A DNA stretch of 64,000 bases from assembly GCA_043228905.1 (NCBI GenBank), contig JBHGNT010000021.1:9052001-9116000 (forward strand), read 5' to 3'. A program made the translations under genes and the position numbers. This DNA is from Azolla caroliniana. Lineage: Eukaryota; Polypodiophyta. Of the stretch, positions 10,301 to 21,463 are shown piece after piece. Every line of letters begins with the position of its first letter. The first letter of the stretch is position 1. A model generated the notes under the pieces. It was not told the DNA's origin. It ran no database searches and saw only the letters and a program-made list of their open reading frames with translations.

Positions 10301-11161
10301 CATTTCTTTGGCGATGTGTACCGGCTTTGATTCGTCCTTGCTTCCTAGGTTCACTTCGTCGAGCTGGGATATTTTTACCCGTTGGGAAATGGCCATTTCC
10401 CGTTCCAACGCTTCCTGTGCTTGCCGTAATTCCCGAATCGCATCTTTGTCTGGTTCGGCTTCGGTTTCGTCCCGCTGCGGCAAGTATGGCACTACGGCTT
10501 CAGCTACGTCAATCTCGAAGAGTGGTACGATCTTCGGGTGTTCCTCCAAGTACTGGGCTTCTTCGTCGTCTGCCAACCCTTCAAGCATGTTCACGCATTC
10601 CGCATACAGCGGTGTGCATTCCTTACCATTGCTCGTCCGTGGTTGTGTCGGTACCCGGACCTTGGCTTTTCCGCGCCGGAAGGTAATCATATTTTTCCGC
10701 CAATTTTGCTTGATGTGTGCTGTTTTCAACCATGGTCTACCCAGCAACAGTGGGTACGCGCCTTGCGCCTGTAGCTGCAGCACTACAGCCGAGATGTGAA
10801 ATGTGTGACCTCCTATGGTGACCTCCAATTTCCGTATTAAGCCCGTCGGCCGTACAGAGCTCGTATCTGCCATCCGTAGCCAGAACGGACATGGCTCCCA
10901 TTCATGTATACCCAAGGCATCACACGTGCGGAGGCTTATTACGTTCACCCCGGAACCTCCATCGATTACTGTGCCGGGAAGTTCGTGCCCTTTGACAATA
11001 GCTGTAATCACCGGACTACTAGTGTCCACCACCGTCGGTCCCTCCTCCGGATTCGAGAAGAGGACTGGTGCCGGTGGGGCTATACCGTCTGTCATGACCG
11101 TTTTTAGTCCTTCCGTAAATCGCGGTACAAGCTGCAAGAGTCTTCCTAATGGCAACGTGAT
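7400..11161 (-). CDS. pol: Gypsy-B Pol: protease, RT, RNase H, integrase
   Basis: About 1,250 codons without interruption, in the same frame as gag and separated from it by one TAG. Aspartic protease near residues 50-140 with IDGGSGVNVIS (Asp 65; DGG rather than D-S/T-G). RT about 330-500 with VCVDYRKLN, FLDGFSGYNQI and the catalytic box FLDDF (484-488, Phe in place of the usual Tyr). RNase H starts at FVDAS (about 631). Integrase has a zinc region ending CDLCQRMG, then DDE residues in LDFVGPF, SDQGGHF and LAESTNK, and ends with a GPYW module. It would process the polyprotein, copy the RNA and integrate the cDNA. It could be active if the gag-pol TAG is read through. Confidence 0.93.
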   Translation of the reverse strand: MTLPLGRLLQLVPRFTEGLKTVMTDGIAPPAPVLFSNPEEGPTVVDTSSPVITAIVKGHELPGTVIDGGSGVNVISLRTCDALGIHEWEPCPFWLRMADTSSVRPTGLIRKLEVTIGGHTFHISAVVLQLQAQGAYPLLLGRPWLKTAHIKQNWRKNMITFRRGKAKVRVPTQPRTSNGKECTPLYAECVNMLEGLADDEEAQYLEEHPKIVPLFEIDVAEAVVPYLPQRDETEAEPDKDAIRELRQAQEALEREMAISQRVKISQLDEVNLGSKDESKPVHIAKEMKPEDKAAMIKLLTEFRDVFAWSYEDMRGLDPQLYQHQIHLGKDAKPVAQRRYRMNPNYAAKVKEEIDKLLRVGFIRPVKKATWLSPIVVVPKKNGKIRVCVDYRKLNAATITDAFPLPFTDGVLDAVAGHEVYSFLDGFSGYNQIRMHPDDQEKTAFVTEWGVFVAEVMMFGLKTATATFQRIIMEIFGEYIPAFMQVFLDDFAVYSREKDHLQHLRLCLEKCRLYRLSLNPAKCIFGVSSRILLGHIVSKEGIAVNPDKVNAILGAPAPKTAKALSRFLGQIRWHNRMLRHLADLATPLHTAVHRTPFQWTDTEDRAYNALKVLLSQAPVVQPPDWSKEFHVFVDASDIAIGSALMQLTEPKWYRPVYYASRKLSQAEKNYSTTEREALGMIYSVTKFPHYLLGRKFSFHVDHSALLYLVSKASLTGKLARWTLMLQEFEFEIFHRPGIQHVVADYLSRLEFGESGDGVSDEFPDAELFRITPETAADDTVASEDRWLTNMHQFLSTGLPPEEMNRDERKRLAVQSRNFCLLRDTLYHKGADGIWRRAVRSDEKQVILREAHCGVAGGHYAGEATARKVWQSGLWWPTTLKDAVKYAKECDLCQRMGQPTEQARMPHQPVLPLEPFQKWGLDFVGPFKPPAMRTGNRYVIVATDYCTKWVEAKALRDNTASSTTKFLYENIWCRYGCPIELISDQGGHFLGQVVESLTTFYAVVHKRSTPYYPQANGLAESTNKTLQNILRKIVNENRTDWDTKLHSALWAYRTTYKTSIRTTPFRLAFGLEAVMPVEFQVPSLRIQLRERLNEKESEEMRLAALCELEEQRLASILHMELEQRRRKAFVDRHRKGNEKMFEIGKPVLVFQTRMGKMPGKLRFRWTGPYWLTREYNGSYQLGTLAGEVLGKWVNGFRLKPYKGPMPKNPFMQPTGTIPGTVRMEEKDDGEPVAEAKEDTATRKENGKGPKGPMDV

Positions 11162-13258
11162 CTAACATTCTTGCAGTGCTTGCCATGTCTCGTTTTCTGG
11201 GTGGCTACCGCCGGCACTCCCTATGGTATTCGCCTTTTGCCGTTCCGCGTCCGCGACGTTCCTTTCATTGGCTTCCTTCACCCATTCCGTCGCCTGTTTT
11301 CGTATGGCCTCTTGTGTTTCCCACTCTTTGGCCATGCCTTTCGACCGTGTGGTTACTTGCTGTACATCCGCCACTTCCGGAACCACCATATTAACTGCTG
11401 GTCGTTTATCGTAGCTCTTTGCCGGGCACTGGTTACTGTAGTGGCCTTCCTGCCTGCAGTAGTAGCAGTACTCTTTACGGGTATTGCTGGATTCAGCATT
11501 GCTGGTATCCGGAGTCGGTCCCGTAGTGAGTGGTGCGTTCTGTGCCGGTTGGCTCCTTGGGGTTCCATGTTCCGGGTCCCTAGTGTGACCACCTTTCTTG
11601 AAATTACGTTTCTTATTATTCTTATTTTTATTTCGGTAGTCCGGTCGTGGTGGATCGTAAAATCGGCCGTAGTCCTCCTGGTGCCTTCGGTAACCAGGGG
11701 AATGGTCTCTGTCGTATTGCTCGTGTCGTCTGTTGGACTCCCGATAACGGTCCGATCGCTCATACCGGTCGTAGTTATCATGCCGATTCCCGTACCGGCC
11801 ATCATTCTCTTGTCTGTCTCCGTACCGGACATCCTGTGTCGGTCGGTACCGGTTCATTCTTTGCCAACGATCGTCATCTTCGTCTCGGCTGCTTCTTGGC
11901 TCGATCCGTCGGACGGGTGGTGCTTGTCGGTTTAACAGGTTATACTCGCACCGGTCCGTTGTATGACTCTTGGATTGACAAATCACACACTGGGTTCGCA
12001 TGGTGCACTCCACTGCCGAGTGTCCGGCATTCAAGCAGATTGTGCATTGAATTGCCTGCCGAAACCGGAGATCTTCATCGGTGGGTAACGCCCGTTGCAG
12101 TGTTCCCAGTGTAAGCCATGAGCTTGACTTTTCCATTTCTCTGACCCGGTCAATGACCTCGTCAATGGTGCTTCCTCGAAAGTCGATTACCGTACACACC
12201 GTGCGTAACGGTTCCCGGAGTGCGTTTAAAAATATCGTCCGTAATTCCTCCTCCGGGGGTGCACGGGCAAGCTGGCTATGCATTCGTTGGAAACGGATGA
12301 CGAATTGGGGAATGCTTTCCCCTGCCTCCTGTCGGATCGTATAAAACAGGCCCACCATTGTCGTCTGGTCGACCTCCTTGTGGAAAAAATGCAGGAATTT
12401 TGCTTTTAATTCTGCAAAGGTTGTGATGGTCGCCGGGTCCTGCGTCCGCCGCCATCGTGTCGCTGGTCCTTCCAACGTGACCCCGAATTCCGCTATCTTC
12501 GAGTGTTCTTCTTCCTCCGGTGTCATTCGCTGGGACGTGTGATTTGCTTCCCATGTCTGCTCGAAGGCATGAACATGCGCTTCCGCGTCCGGATCATCGC
12601 GATACTTTGAGTATTGGAACGGCATGTCGTCGTCCAGTATTAGGCCGCAGTTTAGTGGCATTTGTTGATATCTTTCCGGTTTTCTCTCCAGTTCCACTTC
12701 CGGTTGTTTTGCCGGTGCTTTTGCCGGTTCCTCGTCCGGTTCTTTCACCGGCTCGTCTTCCGGTACCTTCGCCGGCTCTTTCGTTGGTGTCGGTGGCTTT
12801 GCTTCTTCCACTTCCGGTGTTGGTGGGTTGACGGCTTCCGTTTGCGGTTCCGAATAGCCCTGGTCGAGCGGTTCCGGTTCTGGAGTCGGCACGGTATCCG
12901 ACCCATCGTCCTCCGGGCCGCCGGGGGTATCGTTGCTGCTCCGGTAGTTCGTGTGCACGCTGTATCCCCCTTCGGAATCCGATTCGTAGGCTGAAAAGGC
13001 TTCTGCCTCGTTTTCTCCGCTTGCCAGCGCCTCGAGGAGGCGTTCGGTTTCCCGGAGACTACTTAGACTGCTTCCGTCGTCCTGGTCGCGAGTTTGCTAT
13101 AACCGAAGAGATTCCTCCGCGACTCTCCGGATCTCGTTGGAGAACGAACGATCCGAGCGAATTTCGTGCGCTACTTGCTGGAAAGTCTCACGCCGTCTTT
13201 GCCGTTCGGCGAGGCGTCGAGCTCGGTCTGTAACCAGGTCGTGCGTTGGTCTCGTCAT
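11162..13258 (-). pseudogene. gag: Gypsy-B Gag with one internal TAG
   Basis: I place the start at the ATG 13258, about 50 bp after the LTR. The frame then runs to the TAG at 11164-11162, broken once by a TAG at 13099-13097. After an acidic, Pro/Glu/Lys-repeat linker comes a retrotransposon-gag domain (LEGPATRWRR, later FVIRFQRMHSQL). Two zinc knuckles follow: CTICLNAGHSAVEC with a second Cys pair, and CYYCRQEGHYSNQC. Between them is a stretch rich in Arg, Tyr and Asp (RYGNRHDNYDRY). Gag forms the particle and packages RNA. The final codon before the TAG lies where the relative J keeps a sense Gln and continues into pol. Confidence 0.88.
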
Positions 13259-13290
13259 CCATTAAGCCGTCGTTCGCTGCGAGAAAGCAG

Positions 13291-13305
13291 GAATCGTGGT
13301 CGCCA
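13291..13305 (-). promoter_or_regulatory. Gypsy-B primer-binding site
   Basis: In element orientation TGGCGACCACGATTC, six bases after the 5' LTR end. It begins with TGG, complementary to a tRNA CCA end. It is not the initiator-Met type; I cannot name the tRNA with confidence. Confidence 0.65.
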
Positions 13306-13311
13306 AAACTG

Positions 13312-13730
13312 TGTTATTCTCTGACCGGACAAGGCCTAACACAAGGTGTCACGGAGACACTTCACCAAAGGGTGATTACGGCATAGGATTAAGATTCAAC
13401 GATTACACCGACTTACGTAGGTTACACGATTAGAGTGCTTTGGTTAATTACACGCGTAAGATATAACAGTAAGTACAGAACGGAAATCAACACAGAAGTA
13501 TAAACACCATATGCTCTATTAATTATCCGCTGCGATTACAATGGGGTCCGGGCCTTTAAATAGGTTTCCGGCCCGTAGTACAAAACGGTGCCTATCGCAC
13601 CTATTCGGGATCCGTCCGGATCTGGAACGGCATACCGTTTCCAGTCCGTCCGTCCATACTAGGCTTATTTACAACCATACTTAATTAATTCCTTCACTCC
13701 GTATTTTGGACTCCTTGCCGGCCGGTAACA
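13312..13730 (-). repeat. 5' LTR of Gypsy-B (419 bp)
   Basis: Same ends and length as 3922-4340. Followed on the plus strand by CTAAT (13731-13735), the right copy of the target duplication. Confidence 0.95.
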
Positions 13731-13767
13731 CTAATTAGTTATGTCAAGGACATAGCTAATTGTTCCC

Positions 13768-15180
13768 ATGCCCATGCTCTCACTCCACCGCACTCTAAGC
13801 AAAATCGGCCGGATGCGAAATGCAGATGAAGGCCGTATGGGAATCGAGCTGCCCCCATCAAACATCACCTTAGTTGAAGTACAAAGGGAGCTTGCTATGG
13901 TCCGAAAAGATGCGAAGGACATGGTCCGCAAGAACAAGACCGCAAGGAAGTCTGAAAAACTCGCAAAGCAATAGTTGGAAGAGGCCCAAAAAAAGATCGC
14001 GGAGTTGGAGGGCTGCTTGCAAGACAAAACTTCCTCAACCACTACCACAACCTCCCCCACACCTGAAATAAAAAACCTTACCAAAGAAGTTGAAGCTCAA
14101 ACAGCGATAGTGGCCAAAGCGAAAAAAGTGGCGGAAGTCGTCGAAATAGAAAGCGAGAGACTCCACTTCGAACTTTGACAATCGTCAAATCAAGAGATAG
14201 ATGTCTGGGCCAAGGGATGAAAGGCCATGAAGATGTTCCAAGAAAAATTGGATGCCGAAATCACGGCTCATGCAAAGACAACCGAAGAGCTCAATAAGCA
14301 AAAGGAAGAAGTCGGTCAATCTGAAGGGATCATCACGGCACTACTAGAGGCCACGTAGTAAAAGCGTCAATGGTACGACGAACAAATTAAGATTGAGCAA
14401 CACAAGACAAGAGAAGTTGAAGTACAATTCAACAATGAAATGGGTCAACTCGAAGAACTACACGATAAAGAATCAAAGCTCTGGCATGAGGTAAAGTCGC
14501 AATACGAAGAATAGGTGGCCTCCAACACAAACAAAATTTCGAATCTCAAGATGGCTCTCCAAGAGATGCAGAAGCACACATAGATGAACACGGAGTGCAT
14601 AAAGATCTTCCTAGCAACAAACCACGAAAGATTTACACACCAACTTAAAGCAGCTCTGGACAGAGGGTGGGCCGAATGGGCAAAGCAAGCTGTAGAGCTC
14701 CACATGTACCGGGCTAACCAAGAGATTCGGTAGAAAGACGGTAATAAAACATTGCTATGGTCCATGAGGACCTTACGCAAGATTATAAGGTGCTCGCCGA
14801 TCGCCACTCCAAGGTGATCTCACAATTGCTAGAGGAGTTTGGAGGCAACCAATTCGACACCTCCCTCCAACTCCAAGCATATGAAAATGAGCTGAGGCAG
14901 GTAGTAGGAGGAAAAACGGCGGGCACCGATAGCAACTCCAGAGAACACACAATAGAAGGACCGAAGCACCTCGAAAACGAAATCCTGGAGGTCACCATGG
15001 CGCCAAACCGACCCTTGGAGACACATCCGGATTCCACCGATGCCATGATAGCAAATATGGCTGAAGGGCCTATGCAAGAAACACTCCAAGAAGGGCCGAC
15101 ACAAAAAATTGCACAAGTGGAAGAAGGCCCGCAAGCAAAACAAACACCAACGACCAAACTAGCTGATGAAGGGTTGTAAG
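13768..15180 (+). pseudogene. Gypsy-G coiled-coil gene (ORF4 counterpart), decayed
   Basis: One broad coding stretch broken by several stops and shifts. Pieces include EVQRELAMVRKDAKDMVRK, KKIAELEGCLQDK and, from 14757, an open 140-codon end with repeated EGPxQE motifs. The heptad-like Glu/Lys/Leu composition matches Gypsy-B ORF4 in character and place, though sequence identity is low. Many of the stops are TAG where Gln or Glu would suit the coiled coil. Confidence 0.6.
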
Positions 15181-15419
15181 AAGAACATACGCAAGAAGCT
15201 GAACTAGAGCCGACAGAACCCACCATCTCCCTTGCACCAGAACTGACATAACATACTAGGCCCCCCAAATGTGAGGCAATAGAGACTACCAAACCCCTTG
15301 AATCCATGCCTACGACGTAGACCTCGACACCCCTCGGACCACCCACAGTAGTCTTCGCAAAGACGGACTATTCAGAGCCGAAAATCCTGGACATCTTTGA
15401 TGATGTATGAAGGTCTTCT

Positions 15420-16340
15420 GTGGGTTTGACCGTGCAAGCATTGTCCCATCAGTGTGCCATGTAATGGCCACCTTGGACGGCAAAGTGGGAAAGGTCGAGA
15501 AGGAGAAAAGACAAAGGTACGGTTACTAGAAGCGAAGAAGATGGGCAGGGCCGTAGCATAGGGACAACTGGAGCGTGGTTAATGAAAGTAACGATTCACG
15601 CATTGAGCATAACCTCCCATGACCTTGTATATAAATGGCATGGAAAAATTGTAAAGGTAATAGCCATAGCATAGGGACAACCGGAGCGTAGTTAATGAAA
15701 GTAACGGTTCACGCGTTGAGCATAACCTCCCATGACATTGTATATAAAGGGCATGGAAAACTTGTAAAGACCTAGTGATAATCAGTGTGCCATGTGTTGG
15801 CTACCTTGGACGGCCAAGTGGGAAAGGTCGAGAAGGAGAAAAGACAAAGGGACGGTTACTGCAAGCGAAGAAGATGGGCGGGGCCGTAGCGTAGTAAAGA
15901 GGGAGTAATAGCCGTAGCATAGGGACAACCGGAGCGTAGTTATTGAAAGTAATGGTTCATGCGTTGAGCATAACCTCCCATGACCTTGTATATAAACAAC
16001 ATGGAAAACTTGTAAAGATCTAGTGATAATTTAATATTCAAACGTCTAAAATATATTCTTTGATTGCCTAAGTCTTTGTGTTGTCGTAACTATTCGTATC
16101 TGCTCGTGCTGAGTTTATTTTCTCTGTGTTGAGCTAGTGTGTGCTAGTGTGTAAGAAGTCAGTTGTAGTTGTCTTCCTAGTCTGCACAGTGTCCACAATT
16201 AAAGCAACACTTACGAGTCCAATGTATAGTCACCTGTATCACGGTTACGACATACTCCCCCATTTCTGCACCACCATTCCCTTGAAAACGAACTTCGAAG
16301 GACTAGGGATTCAGCGAAGTGTCACCATAAACCAGTAACA
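15420..16340 (+). repeat. Gypsy-G 3' LTR with repeated promoter units
   Basis: The right end is AGTAACA at 16340; the left end is not sharply defined (15.40-15.45 kb). A unit of about 105 bp ending in a TATA box (tgtatataaa) and catggaaaa occurs three times, with TATA boxes at about 15627, 15739 and 15988. A longer flanking unit (gtgtgccatg...gaagaagatggg) occurs at about 15448 and 15784. Its last 170 bp match, in reverse, the H LTR at 43432-43592. Confidence 0.7.
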
Positions 16341-16526
16341 GCGCCCCAATCAGTCACAAAAGTGGTCTTTTCCTGATCATTAGAATGCATATGGATCTGA
16401 TTATAGCTGTTGAGGCCATCTAAAAAACTATACATTCCGTGCTTGACAATGGCATTGAGTACGCTATCTGTGAAGGGAAGGGGAAAAGCATCTGTAATTG
16501 TCACCGCGTTGAGTTTTCAATAGTCA
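16341..16526 (-). pseudogene. Element H: RT fragment
   Basis: Translates on the minus strand as part of a gypsy RT of the Gypsy-B type: ITDAFPLPFTDSVLNA, then YSFLDGLNSYNQIHMH and DQEKTTFVTDWG. It stops abruptly at 16341, where Gypsy-G begins, and at 16526, where Gypsy-E begins. The part that precedes it in the gene is at 24897 onward. Confidence 0.85.
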
Positions 16527-16530
16527 ACGT

Positions 16531-17872
16531 TATCGTGCCTTTCGGCTCCAGATCGTTGCGTGAGTCGGGTGGGAACCACCGAGGTTTTGGACTAGGAGGA
16601 AGAGGAATACAACTTAAGGCTAGTTATGAATAGTAGAAAGAGAAGTAAGATAGCAATCTCGTGAATCCCACGGGTTTAGTGTATTTAAAACAATATTTAG
16701 ATTATAAGAGTAATTTAGATGGCAAAATTCGTGAATCCCACGAATATATTAGATTGATCAATCCTTGTATATTAATCAACAACCTTATACATATTTCTCT
16801 CCTCCTTATAAAGACGGAAGAGGCTAAGCATGGCTTCATGCTTTTTCACCAAAAGTGTCCATGCACACTAAATGTGCATGTGATGCTTTGTCATTTCCTA
16901 AGTATAGGGCTCATGCACGCTAGATGTGCATGAGTCACTTTTAATGTCACGTTGTCGTGAAGAAAACCGTCCACGAGCGGAATCCGTGCACCGGAGCGTA
17001 GAAACCGACTCTTCATGCACGTGCGCCCTAAGTTGTACGTAGGAGATCCTAGGTAGATTCGGTAGGTAGGGAGTAAAGGGGAAACGGCTCCTTCCTTGCC
17101 TATAAAAGGAGGGAGACGAGGAGGGTAGAGGGATCGCGGAGAGTCGAGGATGAAGTGCTGTCGGTTTGCGTGCGAAGGCTTCTCTCTCTCTCTCTCTGGT
17201 TCGCAACTCCATAGCTTCCTTCTGTGTAGGTTTTGGGAGGCTCGCGCTGCTCTGAGGAATGCCCGAGTGCTTCCGGCAGCACCTCCAACCTGTTCCTGTC
17301 TTTCTATGCGTTTACGAACAGGTATCGGCATTTGTTCGCCGGCCTGTTCGGTTGTAACCGACTTCGTGTTTTGTTGTCTTCGTGTTCTTGTTGTTTGTCT
17401 TTGTAAATACATACATACATTCGTGTCTTTCTGTGTCGCTGTCCCACTTGCGTCTTTGCGTCGAAGGGCCGTGTCCCTCTGGATCTACGCTTGCACGTAG
17501 AGGGTTCTTCGCCTTCCTCTCTCGCTCTTTGGTAAAGGACCCCCGAGGTTCCGCCTCATTCCACGCATCCGTGAGGAATACCTCGACAACGTGTAAATAA
17601 AATATTCAAACCCTAAAGAATACATGATTTTTACCTTTTAATAAAGGTATGTGTAAATAAAGGTCTTATACGTATTAAATCTATATATATAACACTAAAG
17701 ATAAGTTATTACAATGGTAAAGTTGAGGTTTATTTACGTGGAGGTGTAAGGTTCGAATCCTGCCTTATGCACATGATAAGTATTTTGATATATTATTTAT
17801 TTATTTATATGTATTTAAAATCGGATATATTATTTTATGGTTTTCACGTAGTGTGTGGAATACACTACGACA
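16531..17872 (-). repeat. 3' LTR of Gypsy-E, split by a solo LTR
   Basis: Matches 24191-24892. In element orientation it starts TGTCG and ends GGCACGATA. A purine tract (ggagggggcgag) adjoins it at 17873-17884. A GGTTCGAATCC tRNA-type B box lies near 17751-17761. Confidence 0.93.
16953..17588 (+). repeat. Solo LTR of family A inside the Gypsy-E LTR
   Basis: A 636-bp LTR with ends TGTCGTGAAG and CCTCGACA, flanked by ACGT (16949-16952 and 17589-17592). The uninterrupted right LTR of Gypsy-E reads tcacgtgtaaat at this point (about 24607), so the empty site is present in the same window. It is the result of recombination between two LTRs. It is more diverged than the other family A LTRs. Confidence 0.95.
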
Positions 17873-20800
17873 CTCGCCCCCTCCGAACCCGCACATCCTT
17901 CGGTATGTGCCGAAGTTCTCGATTCCTCATATCCGTCTTCACCCAAAGCTTCCTCCGATTCTCCCCTTATGTCGACTATGAGTTGTAATTCACTTTCTTC
18001 GCTTCCCGCATCACCGTGGTCTTCGTCCGATTGCTCCTCATTGTCGGCCTTGGCTTGGATCACATAGGGTTTGTCGTCAGTCCACTTCTTGAAAATCTTC
18101 ACCCGCTTCCCGGCTATAGGCACTCGTAGTATTGTTCCATCCAACTCGGACAGTCGGTACGTTCCGTTGTCAAAGACTTTCCGAACCTCGTATGGCCCGA
18201 ACCACCTTTTCGCGAATTTCCGCATCGTTGTATGTTGATGGTCCAAACTACTATCATAGACGATCACCCAATCTCCTTCTTCAATCCTCCTCGGTCGTAG
18301 TCGGTGCTTTGTGTCGAACCGGCTTTTGTTCCGGAATCGTGCTTCTTGTTGTCGGCGTATTGCTTCCGCTACGTCTGCCGGTCTTCCCTCTAGTTGTCGT
18401 ATCCAGACCGCTAGTAGTTCTTCTCGGCTAATCTCTTCCTTCCACGGTAGCATTGTCCATGTTGCGATCGCGGTTTCCGTCGGCATTACCGGTGCTTGTT
18501 CGGTCATGAGTTTTGCCGGCATGTAACCGGTTACGGAGCTATGCGTCGTCCGATCCGCCCATAGTGCATACGGAAGCATCTGCGGCCAGTCCTTCACCTT
18601 TCCATCGCATGCCTTCGCAAGTGCTTTCACGATCGGACTATGTCCTCGTTCGATTTTCCCGTTGGCCGCCGGATTGTATGCCGTTGTCAGCGTTAACCGA
18701 ACTCCGTGTCTGGCGAAGAATCCCCTAGCATTGTCCGAGTCGAGTTCTCCCCGGTCCGCAATCACTTGTCCTACGCACCCGTACCTGCAAAATACTTCCT
18801 CCAAAAGAAATTGGCATACCGCGGAACACGTTTTCCTCTGAAGCGCTCGACCTTCTACTTGATTCGTGAGATCTTCCCGAGCTAATACCAAGTATTTCTT
18901 TTGTCCGATCCCGGTCGGCATGGCCACTATGTCGACCATCCACTTGAAGTTGATTGTCGGTGAGAAAGTCGGATGTAACTCATCTCGATGTCAAACCCCG
19001 GAGTAGACTTGACATTTCTCGCAGCTTTCCGTGAACTCCGCGACATCTTTGTACATTTTCTTCCACCAATATTTTTGCTTGATCTTCACAAATGTTGCCC
19101 ATGTTCCTCGGTGTCCAGCCCAATCGGATTCGTGAAACTCGGACATTATCCGGTTTCGTTGCTCTTTTGTCCCAACTACTCGAAGTGGTATACCATCCGG
19201 TCTTTTCGGCGCCCTCCATATTAATCCGTTTTCCAAGAAGAACTTTTGAACTTGCCTCTTCTTCCTTCGGATCTCGGCTCTTCTTCCTTTATCGTTTGTT
19301 GAATCCTCGGCCTGTTGTAACATCTTTCCGATCATCAAGCTTTCTCCCTCGTATTCTTCTTCCCGGAATTCTCGGATTACGTTCACTCGGCATATGTGCT
19401 CCAACGCGAAGTAGTCTTCAGAAACTTCTTCATTATCCGATTCGGTTATGTCGTCTCCGATCCGAGCCCTTGATAACATATCCGCTACCGCGTTGTCCTT
19501 CCCCGAGATGTGTCGAACCTCCGGATTAAGCGACTTGACATATGCAACCCACCTTAGCATAGCTACATCCGGTATCGTACAACACCGCATCATCCCGAGT
19601 ATCGGAAGACAATCCGTCTCGATCACCACTTTGGCTCCGATCAAATAATCCCGATCCGATTTTATCGCCGACACGACTCCCCACAGTTCTCTTTTGACTT
19701 GTGCATATCCACGTTGCCTTTCGTTGAGAACCTTTGCTCCGAATCGGATCGGATACCGCGAACCATCCGAGTCGGCTTGATTGATGACCCACCCGATACC
19801 GGTTGGACTTGTATCAACCGTTACTATGATCGGTCGGTTGTAGCTCGGCTTCTTAAGTGCTTCCGCCCTCCGAAGTGTCTTCTTCAATTTCTTCATGGCT
19901 TTGGTATGTTCCGGTTTCCATTCGAATTTCTCACCTTTCCGCAACAAGTGGTAGAGTGGGTCCGCAATATGTGCATAGTGCGGAATCCATATGTGATAGA
20001 ATGCACATGCACTGAGAAACCTTCGGACTTCGGATGTTGACTCACATATTTCCTCCATAGCTTGAATTGCATCAATCTTTGTTGGTGACGGTCTTCAGCC
20101 GTAGGGCCCACATAGATGTCCGACCACCAATATTTCTTCTTGCTCGAATGCCGATTTCTCCCCGAAAAGTGTTAGGTGCACATCTTCTAGCTTTCACAAC
20201 ACTTTCTCGCAATCATGAATATGGTCGACCACGAACTTTCGGCATCCCCGATCATCCATAGTCTCATCTTTTTCTTCTACCGCGCATCCTTTCATCGGAA
20301 TGTCATCGAGGAACGACATCGTTATCTCCGGAATGCAGTCTCGAAGCACCTTGTTCATCGCGTTCATCATATGAACAACCGAGTTTGTCGCTCCTTGTGG
20401 TAGTGTGCACATTCGGACTAATCCTATCGGTGTTCTGATGGTTGTGATGTCTCGGCTCCCCACGGCTAGTTGGAATTGGTCATACCCCGAGTATAGGTCT
20501 CCGATGGAGTATATCGCACGACCGGCAAAAGCTTCCGCAAATCCGTCCACTATCGGACCGACTCCCGAGTTCCGGATCGTGACCTTATTCACCGGTTGCA
20601 AGTCTTGGATAAATCGGAGTGACCCATTCTTCTTTGGAACTGTAAACCATCGATTTGAGTATGGAGCAGTTGATGGTTCTAGAATCCCCATCGCCACCTT
20701 CTCCTTGAGCAAGTCAATGACTTTCGGAATATGCTCTCGTGGCACCGGAATCGGCTTCAGGTTCTACGGTACATGGTCAATCGTGAAGATCACCTTCGGC

Positions 20801-21463
20801 TCCACTATTCTCGGATCGACGCACCCTATCTCCCTTGATGTAAATGCAAATGCTTTGTCGTGCTGCTCCAACATCTCGCGAAACCGTTCTTCTTCTTTTT
20901 GTAATAGGAACCCACCTCCACCGATCCGAAGTTTCTTCTGGGTCTCATTCGTGAAGGCATGTCCGATATCCACGGACTTCCGAAGTATCGGATCTCCCTA
21001 GACTTCTTTCCTCTTTTGTTCGCTATTAGCGGGTAGTGGTCCCGCGGCCGGTTTCACCTTCTTCTCCATGGTCTTGTATTTCGTACTTACCATTGCTTCT
21101 TCTTTGCGGAGCGTATCCGGCTCCATTTTCGCAATGATCTCGTACATCTCGACCGATTCCACCGGGACTACCCGGTTCCCTGAGCTTTTATCTTTCGCAA
21201 GCTCTTCAAGTCGTTGTAGCGTGCTCCCATAGAACACCTCTTCGACTATCCCCACGATTTCTTCATCTTCTTTTATTATTGATGCCGACCGCTACTTATC
21301 CTCCAATTGTCGGTATCCTTTCTTCAATCCTCCGGTTACGGTCGTGTACGTAGATGCCCCATCCGGACCTCTTCGTACATGTTTTGCTCCGAGAGTTTTC
21401 TTCCTGTGTGGGGTATCAGGGCTTCTCGGACTATAACTTCCCCACTCCGCAACAGTCCGCTTT
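17830..21463 (-). pseudogene. pol: Gypsy-E Pol: RT, RNase H, integrase
   Basis: One frame entered by a -1 shift at 21471-21461, broken by several stops (for example at 20196-20194 and near 18991). RT holds IPKVIDLLKEKV, WFTVPKKNGSLRFIQDLQ, DLYSGYDQFQLAVGSRD and the catalytic SFLDDIP. RNase H follows (VTVDTSPTGIGW, ETDCLPILG). Integrase has the zinc region ending CEKCQVYSG, then DDE residues in WMVDIVAMP, IADRGELDSD and GKIERGH, and a GPY-type end without chromodomain. The RT style (SRD.TT..TP.GL.R...LP.GATNS, then FLDDIP.KG) resembles a gypsy group best known to me from fungi, not the common plant clades. Each stop lies where Gypsy-D has Arg, Gln or Trp. Confidence 0.88.

Larger units (their letters stand above)
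3922..13730 (-). mobile_element. Gypsy-B: nearly complete Ty3/gypsy element with extra 3' genes
   Basis: A 9,809-bp element with two 419-bp LTRs and a 5-bp target duplication CTAAT. In element orientation: 5' LTR (13730-13312), primer site, gag, pol, a run of 36 A, ORF3, ORF4, 3' LTR (4340-3922). The LTRs differ at only a few bases, so the insertion is fairly recent. Only three in-frame stops break its long frames. Pol has all enzyme domains and lacks a visible chromodomain. No clean purine tract is seen next to the 3' LTR (reads gggcgtgccatg), which is unusual. Confidence 0.95.
13736..16340 (+). mobile_element. Gypsy-G, right fragment with 3' LTR
   Basis: Continuation of Gypsy-G after the Gypsy-B insertion: a decayed coiled-coil gene and then an LTR ending AGTAACA at 16340. 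The next base returns to a minus-strand RT fragment (element H), so G sits inside H's RT gene. Confidence 0.75.

Noticed and set aside
11171-11935. 254-codon plus-strand frame with many hydrophobic residues, like a membrane protein
   Set aside because: It is antisense to Gypsy-B gag, whose minus-strand frame has clear zinc knuckles and gag motifs.
17741-17765. Possible tRNA gene (GGTTCGAATCC)
   Set aside because: Only a box-B-like stretch is convincing; no full cloverleaf, and the same sequence recurs in the partner LTR of Gypsy-E.
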